Source: UBA8828 sp964510855
GTDB taxonomy: Bacteria > Verrucomicrobiota > Verrucomicrobiia > Opitutales > UBA953
DNA: 38,625 nt
Direction: 5' to 3'
NCBI GenBank assembly: GCA_964510855.1
Contig: CAZEDB010000014.1
Location: 1-38,625, forward strand
The translations under genes and the position numbers were made by a program. A model generated the notes under the pieces. It worked only from the letters and a program-made list of their open reading frames with translations. It searched no databases and was not told the origin of the DNA. Positions 15,433-23,085 of this stretch are shown in pieces. Position 1 is the stretch's first letter, and the number at the start of each line of letters is the position of its first letter.

Positions 15433-16598
15433 GAATTGGTCCGCGTGCCCACTTGGCCTACTGCACCAATGTGCACTCGGGTGAAGATTGGGAGCAAACG
15501 CGCGCGTCCCTTGCTGGCCCAATCCGTCGCGTCCATGCCCAGATGGCGGCGGGGCGACCTTGGGCGCTTGGTTTAAGGCTTTCGGGTGCAGCCGCCGCAA
15601 CTCTAGCTGCTGAACCTGCGGAGCGTGCGTGGTTACGCCATTGGTTGGCTGAGCATCAGGCCTACATTTTTTCTATTAATGCGTTTCCGCGTGGGCCCTT
15701 TCATGGTACCCGGGTAAAGCAACAAGCCTATCTACCAGATTGGAGTGACCCCGCTCGGCTCAGTTACACCTTACAAGTTGCCGAATTATTAGCAGAGCTA
15801 ACTTCACGCGACAGCGAACCCACGCTCAGTACTGTGCCGCTTGGTTATGCAGCGGTTGCGCGCTCAAGTGACGATCGGGCGCGGATGCAGCAGCATTTAA
15901 TTTTGGCACGCGAAGGGCTGGCGCAACTCGCAGATCGTACGGGTCGGCGCATTCGTCTAGCCCTCGAGCCTGAACCGATGTGTCTTTTGGGAACAGCGCG
16001 TGAAGCTACAGATTTTTTAACCCATCACTTTGCCTGCGATACCGAAGCCCGCCATTGGCTCGGCGTTAATCTTGATGCCTGCCATCATGCGGTTGAGTTT
16101 GAAGGCCCTGCCCACGCCCTGAAAACCTTTCGTGCCGCGGCCATTCCGGTTTTAAAAATTCACTTATCCGCAGCCCTTGCCTTGCCACCTACGGTAGCTG
16201 CTTTGCAGCGACTGGCCTCGATGGATGAGCCTACCTATTTACACCAAACTTTTTTGCAGACCCAGGCAGGCACTCTCGCGCGTTACGCAGATATTCCTGA
16301 GGGCGTAACTGCCGCCCTCCAGCAGTTAAACCAATTGCGTGAAATTCGGACACACTTCCATGTTCCCCTTCATGCGGGTTCGCTTGGCGATGGGTTGCGT
16401 TCTACGGTCGCTGAGTTGCGAGCACTCTTGGATGTATTAGTAGCCGACCCAGCGAGTTGCGATCAGTTGGAAATCGAAACCTATACTTGGGCAGTATTGC
16501 CTGCAGCCCTACGTGCTGTGTCGGTTGAAGAGCAAGTAGTCAGAGAGTATGAGTGGGTGCTTGCCGAATTTAAAGAACGCGGCTGGAATCGGGCATGA
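15429..16598 (+). CDS. eboE: EboE, TIM-barrel protein of the ebo cluster
   Basis: The protein has 389 residues and a GTG start at 15429 that overlaps the eboB stop. It begins with LAYCTNVHSGEDW, a signature of EboE proteins, which belong to the xylose isomerase-like/AP endonuclease 2 TIM-barrel group. Conserved acidic and His residues (LEPEPMCLLG, NLDACHHAVEF, KIHLSAAL, HVPLHAG) lie where metal ligands are expected. The product is soluble, with no signal peptide. In ebo clusters it is linked to handling of a metabolite precursor; its reaction is unknown. The next gene, eboC, overlaps it by 4 bp. Confidence 0.85.
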   Translation: MRIGPRAHLAYCTNVHSGEDWEQTRASLAGPIRRVHAQMAAGRPWALGLRLSGAAAATLAAEPAERAWLRHWLAEHQAYIFSINAFPRGPFHGTRVKQQAYLPDWSDPARLSYTLQVAELLAELTSRDSEPTLSTVPLGYAAVARSSDDRARMQQHLILAREGLAQLADRTGRRIRLALEPEPMCLLGTAREATDFLTHHFACDTEARHWLGVNLDACHHAVEFEGPAHALKTFRAAAIPVLKIHLSAALALPPTVAALQRLASMDEPTYLHQTFLQTQAGTLARYADIPEGVTAALQQLNQLREIRTHFHVPLHAGSLGDGLRSTVAELRALLDVLVADPASCDQLEIETYTWAVLPAALRAVSVEEQVVREYEWVLAEFKERGWNRA

Positions 16599-17491
16599 CA
16601 CGTTTTCGGGCCTGGTTACGCCTTACCCGCGGTGCTAATTTACCGACGGTTGTTTCTAATCTTTTGATAGGTTGGTTGGCGGCGCTAGCGCTGGGCGCTA
16701 ATTTAGATGCAACCTCAATTCCCTCGCTCTTGGCAGCAGCCTTTGGCGTAGTGCTACTCTATGCTGCGGGCATGCTATTGAATGATGCTGCGGATAGCGC
16801 GTGGGACCGTGTGCATCGCCCTGAGCGACCCATTCCTTTAGGAGTTTTAACTGTTCGTGAAGTCCGCTGGGTTGGAATCGTCCTACTGATTTCAGGTTTA
16901 ACTCTGCTTTCGCAGGGCAAGCTGCATTTACTTGTTACCGGTGGTGTGTTGGTAGGATTTATTTTGGCCTATACGCATTGGCACAAAACGCATCGCCTCG
17001 CTGCCCCTTGGTTGATGGGGGCTTGTCGCGCTTTGCTCCCCATCTTGGGCTGGATGCTTGTTGAGCCTGCCTCCTTTAACCCCATCGTATGGGTCCACAG
17101 TCTCGCCCTATTTTTTGCAACGGCTGGAATCTCTCTGCTTGCCCAACATGAGTCGCTTGAAAGCCGGCCTACCTTGCTCGCCTCAGTTCCTGCTGCTTTA
17201 GCATGTTTCCTTCTGCCTGCTTATCTGCTCACCCGCGATATCGTTTCTTGGCCGGTGGTTATTTGGACGGCTGGACTTACCGTCGGGCTGACTTGGACGG
17301 CGAAGCACGTCGCCATGATAAGCCAGCGCGTCGGGCTACGAATTGCGGGGCTGGTTCTGCTCGATTATCAACTGTGGCTCGCCCTCCGACCTTCGTTTCA
17401 GCCCACTGACCCCTTGGTTATGGGTGGGCTCGCCCTCTTACTTTTGTTTGCAAGCACGCTCGCTCTTCGTCGTCTCTTACCTTCGACTTAA
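16595..17491 (+). CDS. eboC: UbiA-like membrane prenyltransferase EboC
   Basis: A 298-residue integral membrane protein with about eight or nine hydrophobic helices. The first UbiA metal-binding motif, NDAADSAWDRVHRPERPIPL, is complete. A second aspartate-rich motif typical of canonical UbiA enzymes is not clear; around residue 185 one reads AQHESLES instead. That departure is worth noting, because it may mean a changed reaction. EboC members are thought to transfer a prenyl or related lipid group, or to help membrane transit of a precursor; the substrate is unknown. It starts at an ATGA overlap with eboE and is 12 bp from eboD. Confidence 0.85.
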   Translation: MTRFRAWLRLTRGANLPTVVSNLLIGWLAALALGANLDATSIPSLLAAAFGVVLLYAAGMLLNDAADSAWDRVHRPERPIPLGVLTVREVRWVGIVLLISGLTLLSQGKLHLLVTGGVLVGFILAYTHWHKTHRLAAPWLMGACRALLPILGWMLVEPASFNPIVWVHSLALFFATAGISLLAQHESLESRPTLLASVPAALACFLLPAYLLTRDIVSWPVVIWTAGLTVGLTWTAKHVAMISQRVGLRIAGLVLLDYQLWLALRPSFQPTDPLVMGGLALLLLFASTLALRRLLPST

Positions 17492-17503
17492 GCCTTACCT
17501 CGA

Positions 17504-18637
17504 ATGGACGAGCTCGACCTCCAGTTCTCGGTGACTTATCGCCACCGTATCTTCTTCACCGCTCATGCTTTTGCGGTCAGTAATGCTTTGCTCAGCACGC
17601 AAATTGGCAAAGCCAAGGTGCTCGTGGTATGTGATGCAGGTCTGATTCAGGCGCGCCCCGATCTCCTGGTCTCACTCCTAAACTACGCGCGCCACTATAA
17701 ACTTCAGTTCACGCGCGAGCCTATGGTTCTGACCGGGGGTGAAGCGGCCAAGCGCGATACCACGGTTACTAAAGCCGTCCTCGCCGCTATCGAAGCAGAC
17801 CGTATTTGCCGGCATTCCTACGTGCTCGCTATCGGTGGAGGTGCCTTGCTTGATGCCGTGGGTTTTGCCGCCGCTACCGCTCACCGCGGGGTGAGACTCA
17901 TTCGTATGCCGAGCACAACGCTCGGTCAGGCCGATGCTGGGGTGGGGGTTAAAAATGGGATTAATACCTTTGGAAAAAAGAATTTTACGGGAGCCTTTGC
18001 CGTTCCCGCCGCAGTGATCAACGACAGTGACCTACTTACTTCTTTAGATTTAAAAGGCCGCCGTGATGGTTTAGTCGAGGCAGTTAAAGTCGCCTTACTT
18101 AAAGACCGCGATTTTTTTGCCGCTCTCGAAGCCGATGCGTCGGACTTAGTCGCAGGGAATTTAACCACGCTGGTGCGAGCGATTCGACGCTCAGCTGAAT
18201 TACATGCCCGCCATATTACGTCGATGGGCGATCCCTTTGAGCAGGGAAGTGCCCGGCCTTTAGATTTAGGCCATTGGGCGGCGCACCGACTAGAATCAAT
18301 GACTCAACATCGACTCACCCATGGTGAAGCCGTTGCCGTTGGGCTCGCGCTCGATGTTGTGTGTGCCCGCAACCTTGGCCTTTTCGCAGCATCTGAAGCC
18401 CGCCGGGTGCTTTCACTCCTACGAGCTTTGGGCTTTAAAATTTACGTTCCTGAACTTCACCAAGAAGGTGGGCGCGCTTTACTCATAGGGTTAGAAGAAT
18501 TTCGTGAACATCTCGGGGGTCAGCTCACGCTCGTGCTACCTCAGTCGATCGGTCAGGCGACTGAAGTTCACGCCTTAGCTGAGGCTCAGGTGCGTGCGGC
18601 GGCCGATGAACTTCAAAAGTTGGAGGCCTCTTCGTGA
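17504..18637 (+). CDS. eboD: Sugar phosphate cyclase EboD (dehydroquinate synthase-like)
   Basis: The protein has 377 residues and the dehydroquinate synthase fold. Visible parts are the NAD-binding GGGALLDAVGF, the active-site stretch STTLGQADAGVGVKNGIN, GKKNFTGAF, and the metal site from Glu of LVEAVK, His of LGHWAAHRLE and His of THGEAVAVG. The stretch GDPFEQGSARPLDLGHW differs from genuine AroB, which reads a Lys/Glu-rich segment and NFGHTFGHA there. It is like sugar-phosphate cyclases of secondary metabolism and of ebo clusters. Automatic pipelines would call it aroB, but a shikimate role is unlikely here. The stop overlaps the eboF GTG by 4 bp. Confidence 0.88.
   Translation: MDELDLQFSVTYRHRIFFTAHAFAVSNALLSTQIGKAKVLVVCDAGLIQARPDLLVSLLNYARHYKLQFTREPMVLTGGEAAKRDTTVTKAVLAAIEADRICRHSYVLAIGGGALLDAVGFAAATAHRGVRLIRMPSTTLGQADAGVGVKNGINTFGKKNFTGAFAVPAAVINDSDLLTSLDLKGRRDGLVEAVKVALLKDRDFFAALEADASDLVAGNLTTLVRAIRRSAELHARHITSMGDPFEQGSARPLDLGHWAAHRLESMTQHRLTHGEAVAVGLALDVVCARNLGLFAASEARRVLSLLRALGFKIYVPELHQEGGRALLIGLEEFREHLGGQLTLVLPQSIGQATEVHALAEAQVRAAADELQKLEASS
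18622..18625 (+). promoter_or_regulatory. Ribosome binding site deciding the eboF GTG start
   Basis: GGAG lies 8 bases before the GTG at 18634, inside the 3' end of eboD. It supports GTG as the eboF start and suggests translation coupled to eboD. Most genes in this window have no such visible site. Confidence 0.55.
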
Positions 18638-19995
18638 GGCGCGCGATCATCAATGTGGTCGGCCTTTCCGCCCGTGATTTAGCTACGGGCCAGATGCCCC
18701 GACTCGCCGCACGTGCTGCCGCGGGTTCGCTGGCGCGGGTCAAACCCGCCTTCCCGGCGGTAACCTGTACCGCCCAAGCAACCTATCTTACGGGTGAAAC
18801 ACCCGCGCAGCACGGTATTGTCGGCAATGGTTGGGCGGATCGTGCACTCGCTGAAGTTCACTTTTGGAAGCAATCCAATGCGCTGGTTGCAGGTGAAAAA
18901 CTTTGGGAAACCTTACGCAAAACCTATCCCAAGCTGCGCGTGGCGAATTGCTTTTGGTGGTTCAATCTTGGTTCAACGGTTGATTTTGCGGTCACCCCCC
19001 GGCCCATTTACCGGGCCGATGGTGCTAAGATTCTTGATATAGCGACTTGGCCGGCCGATTTAGCTAAACGGCTTAAAGCGGACCTGTGGGATTTCCCGTT
19101 TGGCTCTTTTTGGGGTCCGTATGCTGGGCTTGATGCTTCGCAGTGGATTGCCGATGCCGCCAGATGGATTGAAGCCCATGAAAAGCCCGACTTAAATTTA
19201 GTTTATCTTCCGCACTTGGATTACGATTTCCAACGCTACGGTCCAAATTCTCCACAAGCCGCGCTAGCTCGAGGTGAAATTGATAAATTGGCAGGACGGC
19301 TCGCCGATGACTTTGAGCGCAGCGGGGTGGAGGTGATGATTGTCTCTGAATATGGTATCACTGCCGTGGATCGCGCGGTCTTGCTTAACCGTTGCTTGCG
19401 CCAAGGGGGCTGGCTGGTGGTTAAGGATGAACGCGGCCATGAGGTGATCGATCTCTTTCACTCGCGCGCTTATGCGGTATGCGACCACCAAGTAGCCCAT
19501 GTATACGTCCGCTCACCCCAAGACCTCCCTGCTGTCCGTGCCGCATTAACTGCGCTTCCAGGAGTTGGTCGTATCCTGGATAAGTCTGAGCAGCAGGCTG
19601 CTGGCTTAGCCCACGCTCGTTCAGGCGATCTCTTGCTCGAGGCCGATGCCCATAGTTGGTTCGCTTACCCTTACTGGGAAGACGACGCCCGGGCGCCGGA
19701 TTTCGCGCGCACCGTCGATATTCACCGCAAGCCCGGTTATGACCCCTGTGAACTCTTGGTTGATCCAGCCATTCATTTACCCTGGCTGCGGCTGGCGTGG
19801 TTCTTCTTGCGCAAGAAGCTCGGCCTCCGTGCGCTGCTAAAACTCACGCCGCTCGATCCGCAACTTATCCGCGGTTCGCACGGCCGCGTACCCGAAGAAA
19901 CGCTCGACTGGCCAGTGCTGATTGAGCCGCGTGTCGGGTTACCCGCCACGCTCGAGGCAACCCAGGTGCGTGATCGCTTAGCCGCAGGGTTTTGA
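18634..19995 (+). CDS. eboF: Alkaline phosphatase-superfamily protein EboF (nucleotide pyrophosphatase-like)
   Basis: This 453-residue protein has the type I phosphodiesterase/nucleotide pyrophosphatase fold. The nucleophile Thr region is PAVTCTAQATYLTG. Further family marks are TPAQHGIVGNGW, YLPHLDYDFQRYGP, a VSEYGIT stretch in the place of the usual SDHG metal site, DHQVAHVY, and HRKPGYDP near the end. The first metal Asp of ordinary members is replaced in INVVGLSARD, as in other EboF proteins. It may therefore bind metal differently, or one site may be lost. It is cytoplasmic by lack of a signal peptide. It is the last gene of the ebo run. Confidence 0.85.
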   Translation: MRRAIINVVGLSARDLATGQMPRLAARAAAGSLARVKPAFPAVTCTAQATYLTGETPAQHGIVGNGWADRALAEVHFWKQSNALVAGEKLWETLRKTYPKLRVANCFWWFNLGSTVDFAVTPRPIYRADGAKILDIATWPADLAKRLKADLWDFPFGSFWGPYAGLDASQWIADAARWIEAHEKPDLNLVYLPHLDYDFQRYGPNSPQAALARGEIDKLAGRLADDFERSGVEVMIVSEYGITAVDRAVLLNRCLRQGGWLVVKDERGHEVIDLFHSRAYAVCDHQVAHVYVRSPQDLPAVRAALTALPGVGRILDKSEQQAAGLAHARSGDLLLEADAHSWFAYPYWEDDARAPDFARTVDIHRKPGYDPCELLVDPAIHLPWLRLAWFFLRKKLGLRALLKLTPLDPQLIRGSHGRVPEETLDWPVLIEPRVGLPATLEATQVRDRLAAGF

Positions 19996-20022
19996 AGGCT
20001 TCCCGCCAATGTGGGGCAGGGC

Positions 20023-20052
20023 TTGACAGGTAAGTTATTACGCTGTTATTAC
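20023..20052 (+). promoter_or_regulatory. Promoter with direct repeat before the AbrB/Doc pair
   Basis: A perfect TTGACA at 20023-20028 and a TATTAC at 20047-20052, spaced 18 bp, lie just upstream of the antitoxin ATG at 20062. The 7-mer TTATTAC occurs twice (20035-20041 and 20046-20052), 11 bp apart, one helical turn. The second copy covers the -10 element, so an AbrB-type repressor bound there could block transcription. Confidence 0.55.
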
Positions 20053-20061
20053 ATTTAGACT

Positions 20062-20298
20062 ATGGCCTACAAATCAAAGATTCGTCGCATCGGCAATTCC
20101 CTCGGCATCCTTCTGCCCAAGGAACTCTTAGAGGATATGCGAGTGCAGGAGGGGGATGAGTTGTCGTTCGATAAAACCAGTGGGACCTACAAGGTGACGC
20201 CCATACCGGCAGTTGATCCAGAGTTTGAGCGGGCTATGGAGGTCTTCAGGTCGGTAACTAATCGCTACAAGAACGCCCTACGCGAGCTGGCAAAATGA
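20062..20298 (+). CDS. AbrB/MazE-type antitoxin
   Basis: A 78-residue protein with an N-terminal SpoVT-AbrB (swapped-hairpin) DNA-binding domain: KIRRIGNSLGILLPKELLED, then EGDELSFDKTSGTYKVTP. The C-terminal helix (residues about 50-75) would wrap around and neutralise the toxin. Its stop overlaps the toxin ATG by 4 bp, the typical coupling of type II toxin-antitoxin pairs. It probably also represses its own promoter through the direct repeat upstream. Confidence 0.9.
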   Translation: MAYKSKIRRIGNSLGILLPKELLEDMRVQEGDELSFDKTSGTYKVTPIPAVDPEFERAMEVFRSVTNRYKNALRELAK

Positions 20299-20771
20299 GT
20301 TCGGAGCCGCGTTGGTTCACGTTGGAGATGGTTGAGGCTCTGCATGCCCTAGTTTTAGCTAAGCATGGCGGGGGTCGTGGTGTTCGTGATGCGCGGCGAT
20401 TAGAGTCAGCTCTTTTTCGGCCGCGTAATCTTCATACCTATGGTCGGGCCTCGTTGCCCCAGATGGCTGCGGCATATGCCGCCGGCGTCATTGAGGGTCA
20501 TCCGTTTATCGACGGTAACAAGCGTACTGGGCTTGCACTCGCCATCGCCTTTCTTGAATTCAATGGGCTAAGGTTCCGTGGCACAGAGGTAGAAGCGGTG
20601 GTATTTACACTCGGTCTTGCCGCCGGTGAAGTTAGCGAAAAAGCTTATGCTCAGTGGTTAAGTAGTAACATCGAGGAACCCAAGGTCGAAGAACCTAGGC
20701 TGAAACGTCGACGTAAGTCTACAAAGTCAGCGGGCAAGCAATCCAAGCCAGCCAAGCGCCGACGTCGCTAA
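20295..20771 (+). CDS. doc: Doc-type Fic-domain toxin
   Basis: A 158-residue protein with the motif HPFIDGNKRTGLA, the Doc version of the Fic core. In Doc, Lys replaces the Gly of AMP-transferring Fic enzymes (HPFxxGNGR), and the known activity is phosphorylation of elongation factor EF-Tu. The protein starts SSEPRWFTLEMVEALHALV, as usual in Doc toxins, and is longer than P1 Doc (126 residues) owing to a strongly basic tail of about 30 residues, ending KRRRR. The tail may bind nucleic acid. It is paired with the antitoxin just upstream and converges on purC with 6 bp between stops. Confidence 0.9.
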   Translation: MSSEPRWFTLEMVEALHALVLAKHGGGRGVRDARRLESALFRPRNLHTYGRASLPQMAAAYAAGVIEGHPFIDGNKRTGLALAIAFLEFNGLRFRGTEVEAVVFTLGLAAGEVSEKAYAQWLSSNIEEPKVEEPRLKRRRKSTKSAGKQSKPAKRRRR

Positions 20772-20777
20772 GTTGAC

Positions 20778-21674
20778 CTAAGCCGTCAAGCGCTCGAGGC
20801 ACTCGGTGTAGAGTCGCTGAGTACCTTGGATAATCTCGGCCGGTAACTGTGGTCCTGGGGCACGTTTATTCCAGGGCTGCGCTTCGAGCCAGTTGCGCAC
20901 GAATTGTTTGTCGTAGGAGGGTTGGGAATGTCCAGGCTGCCATTTATCGGCTGGCCAGTAGCGCGAAGAGTCGGGCGTTAAAACTTCATCGATGAGGACG
21001 AGCGATCCGTCGGGTGCGTGACCAAACTCGAACTTGGTGTCGGCGAGTAGGATGCCCGCTTTGGCCGCACGCTCACTGCCCATACGGTAGAGAGCAAGTG
21101 AGGCGTCACGCACGGCCTTGAAGGTTTGCTCGCCGAGAATCTCGCTACAGTGCGCTTGGGTGATGGGCTCATCGTGGCCCGCCGCAGCTTTAGTTGAAGG
21201 TGTGAAAATGGGATCGGGCAGCTTGGATCCATCGAGCAGACCAGCGGGTAGTCGGTGGTCGAGAATAGATCCAGTGGACTTGTATTCTTTCCAACCGCTC
21301 CCAGCGAGATAGCCGCGTACCACTGCCTCGACGGGCAAGGGTTTGAGTTTTCGCACCAACATAGCGCGAGGGATTAAAGTTGGGTGACTGCTTAAAGCTG
21401 AGGCGAGCGCTTGGGCGTGATTAGGTACGAGATGAATGGGAAAGATTTTTTCTGCTTGGGCAAACCACCAAAGACTAAGTTGGGTAAGTAGGATGCCTTT
21501 ACCGGGCACGCCGTTGGGTAGGACAACATCAAACGCTGATAAGCGATCCGTGGCGATGATGAGTAGGTGGTCGCCGAGATCAAAAATTTCGCGCACCTTA
21601 CCCGTGGCTACCTTGGGAAAAGGCAGACCTTCAATGGTCATAAGAGCCTCAGAAGGTAGGGCGGAGCGTTGCAT
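20778..21674 (-). CDS. purC: Phosphoribosylaminoimidazole-succinocarboxamide synthase
   Basis: SAICAR synthase, the ATP-dependent step of purine synthesis that joins aspartate to CAIR. At 298 residues it belongs to the longer, yeast-like form. Key stretches are GKVREIFDLGDHLLIIATDR, SAFDVVLPNGVPGKG, VRGYLAGSGWKEY, and DTKFEFGHAPDG, with catalytic and nucleotide-binding residues in the usual order. The ATG at 21674-21672 gives the listed length; a second ATG twelve codons later (MTIEGLPF) is also possible. No other pur genes are near. Confidence 0.96.
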   Translation of the reverse strand: MQRSALPSEALMTIEGLPFPKVATGKVREIFDLGDHLLIIATDRLSAFDVVLPNGVPGKGILLTQLSLWWFAQAEKIFPIHLVPNHAQALASALSSHPTLIPRAMLVRKLKPLPVEAVVRGYLAGSGWKEYKSTGSILDHRLPAGLLDGSKLPDPIFTPSTKAAAGHDEPITQAHCSEILGEQTFKAVRDASLALYRMGSERAAKAGILLADTKFEFGHAPDGSLVLIDEVLTPDSSRYWPADKWQPGHSQPSYDKQFVRNWLEAQPWNKRAPGPQLPAEIIQGTQRLYTECLERLTA

Positions 21675-21751
21675 CAGGTCGGAGGGTTAAAGGGTAATTG
21701 CCCAAGACGAAAGCGGAAAGGCAGGACTCGCCATAACTTACCCTAAGTTTA

Positions 21752-22198
21752 ATGTCCTCCCGCGTGCATCTCATTTTACGCCATCGTGCAGAAAATCTCA
21801 GCAAGTGTTCGCTCGAACCCTTGCGCGGCCGGCCCGACCTAACCTTTATCGAAGCTGGCCCCGGTACGGAAGTTGTAGGCACAGGCTATATTCTCTTAGA
21901 AGTAGGCGCCCCGCTCCTTAGTGCGGCGGATGCAGGGCAACCGCTGCTGATTTTAGATGGTAATTGGAAGCATGTGGCGGCTCTGCGCCGTCGGGTTACA
22001 GGTACTCCTACGCCCCGTTCTTTGCCGTCCGTTCCTACGGCCTACCCGCGTCGAAGTGCGGATAACAGCGACCCCTTAGTTGGTTTAGCCTCAGTTGAAG
22101 CGCTTTATTTGGCCCGTCGTATCATGGGCGATGATGATCTTTCTTTATTAAGTCACTACCGCTGGCGCGAGGCCTTCTTGGCCGGGATTAAACTTTAG
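21752..22198 (+). CDS. Tsr3/DTW-like aminocarboxypropyltransferase-like protein
   Basis: A 148-residue soluble protein. The order of motifs resembles Tsr3 (the SAM-dependent 18S rRNA aminocarboxypropyltransferase of eukaryotes and archaea) and the related DTW family. It has an N-terminal Cys in NLSKCSLEPL, a D-x-x-W at 69-72 (LDGNWKHV), LPSVPTAYPRRS at 91-102 and GLASVEALYLA at 111-121. The substrate in bacteria is not known to me; an rRNA or tRNA uridine is the natural guess. It overlaps the 3' end of tcdA by 11 bp on the other strand. The family call is from motif order, without an alignment. Confidence 0.55.
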   Translation: MSSRVHLILRHRAENLSKCSLEPLRGRPDLTFIEAGPGTEVVGTGYILLEVGAPLLSAADAGQPLLILDGNWKHVAALRRRVTGTPTPRSLPSVPTAYPRRSADNSDPLVGLASVEALYLARRIMGDDDLSLLSHYRWREAFLAGIKL

Positions 22199-22997
22199 AA
22201 GCATTCGAATTTTGTGTCGCCCCAGACGTAGCGAGGGCGATGCGAAGAGCTTCTCCAGCTAAGGCTAAACCAAACGCGCCTGCCACATGGGCCATGGTGC
22301 CATAACCCCATTCACAGTTAGGATGTAACCCTTCACCCTCAGGAAGAACCGCGCCAGGAATATCGGCACAGTCTGAGGCCAGTACGAGAGGTTCGTCGGA
22401 CCAAGCGCAAGCAATCCCCATTGGGCCCTTGCGAGGAAAGCCTAATTCTTGCCGAAGTTTTTTTCGTACCAACCGGAGTAAGGGGTCATCTTTTGAGGTA
22501 GCGAGATCGCCCACGCGTACACGTGTTCCATCCAGCCTACCCGCACAACCGCCGGTGGTGAGGGCGGGTCGCCCCGCACTGCGACAGGCTGCAAGTAGGG
22601 CACACTTAGGCGACAGGCTATCAATCGCATCCAGCACGATACCCTCGTGCGAGCTGAGGAAGTCTGCCGCATCTTCTTTACTAATAAAACGATTCACTGC
22701 CCGAGCCCGAATAGTGGGATGAATCGCACGCACGCGTTCTGCCATGACCTCAGCTTTAAATTTTCCCGCATGGCCTTCGAGGGCGTGAAGCTGACGGTTG
22801 GTATTTGAGGCACACACGGTATCACCATCGACCAAGGTAAGTTGTCCAACCCCACTGCGGGCGAGTGCCTCTGCGGCCCATGACCCCACGCCACCAAGTC
22901 CGACTATAATAAAAGATGTTTGGGAAAGTTGGTGGGCGCCTTGTCTGCCTACGAGACGGGCTACACCAGCAAAGCGTTCGAGATAGGCAGCATCCAT
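22188..22997 (-). CDS. tcdA: tRNA threonylcarbamoyladenosine dehydratase TcdA
   Basis: A ThiF/E1-like protein of 269 residues that cyclises t6A in tRNA to ct6A with ATP. The N-terminal RFAGVARLVGRQGAHQL is typical. The nucleotide-binding GLGGVGSWAAEALARSG is followed by VDGDTVCASNTNRQ and KAEVMAERVRAIHP. DAIDSLSPKCALLAACR contains the cysteine-bearing segment seen in TcdA. It starts at ATG 22997-22995. A MoeB/ThiF role is less likely, because there is no neighbouring sulfur-carrier gene and the C-terminal region matches TcdA. Confidence 0.92.
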   Translation of the reverse strand: MDAAYLERFAGVARLVGRQGAHQLSQTSFIIVGLGGVGSWAAEALARSGVGQLTLVDGDTVCASNTNRQLHALEGHAGKFKAEVMAERVRAIHPTIRARAVNRFISKEDAADFLSSHEGIVLDAIDSLSPKCALLAACRSAGRPALTTGGCAGRLDGTRVRVGDLATSKDDPLLRLVRKKLRQELGFPRKGPMGIACAWSDEPLVLASDCADIPGAVLPEGEGLHPNCEWGYGTMAHVAGAFGLALAGEALRIALATSGATQNSNASKV

Positions 22998-23085
22998 CCT
23001 CTTATGAAGACGAGCTTAGGCTTGGGTTGAAGCGAAAAAAGCCCGCTTGCCGTCCAGCCCAAGCTGCGGCTATCTCTTAATTCGT

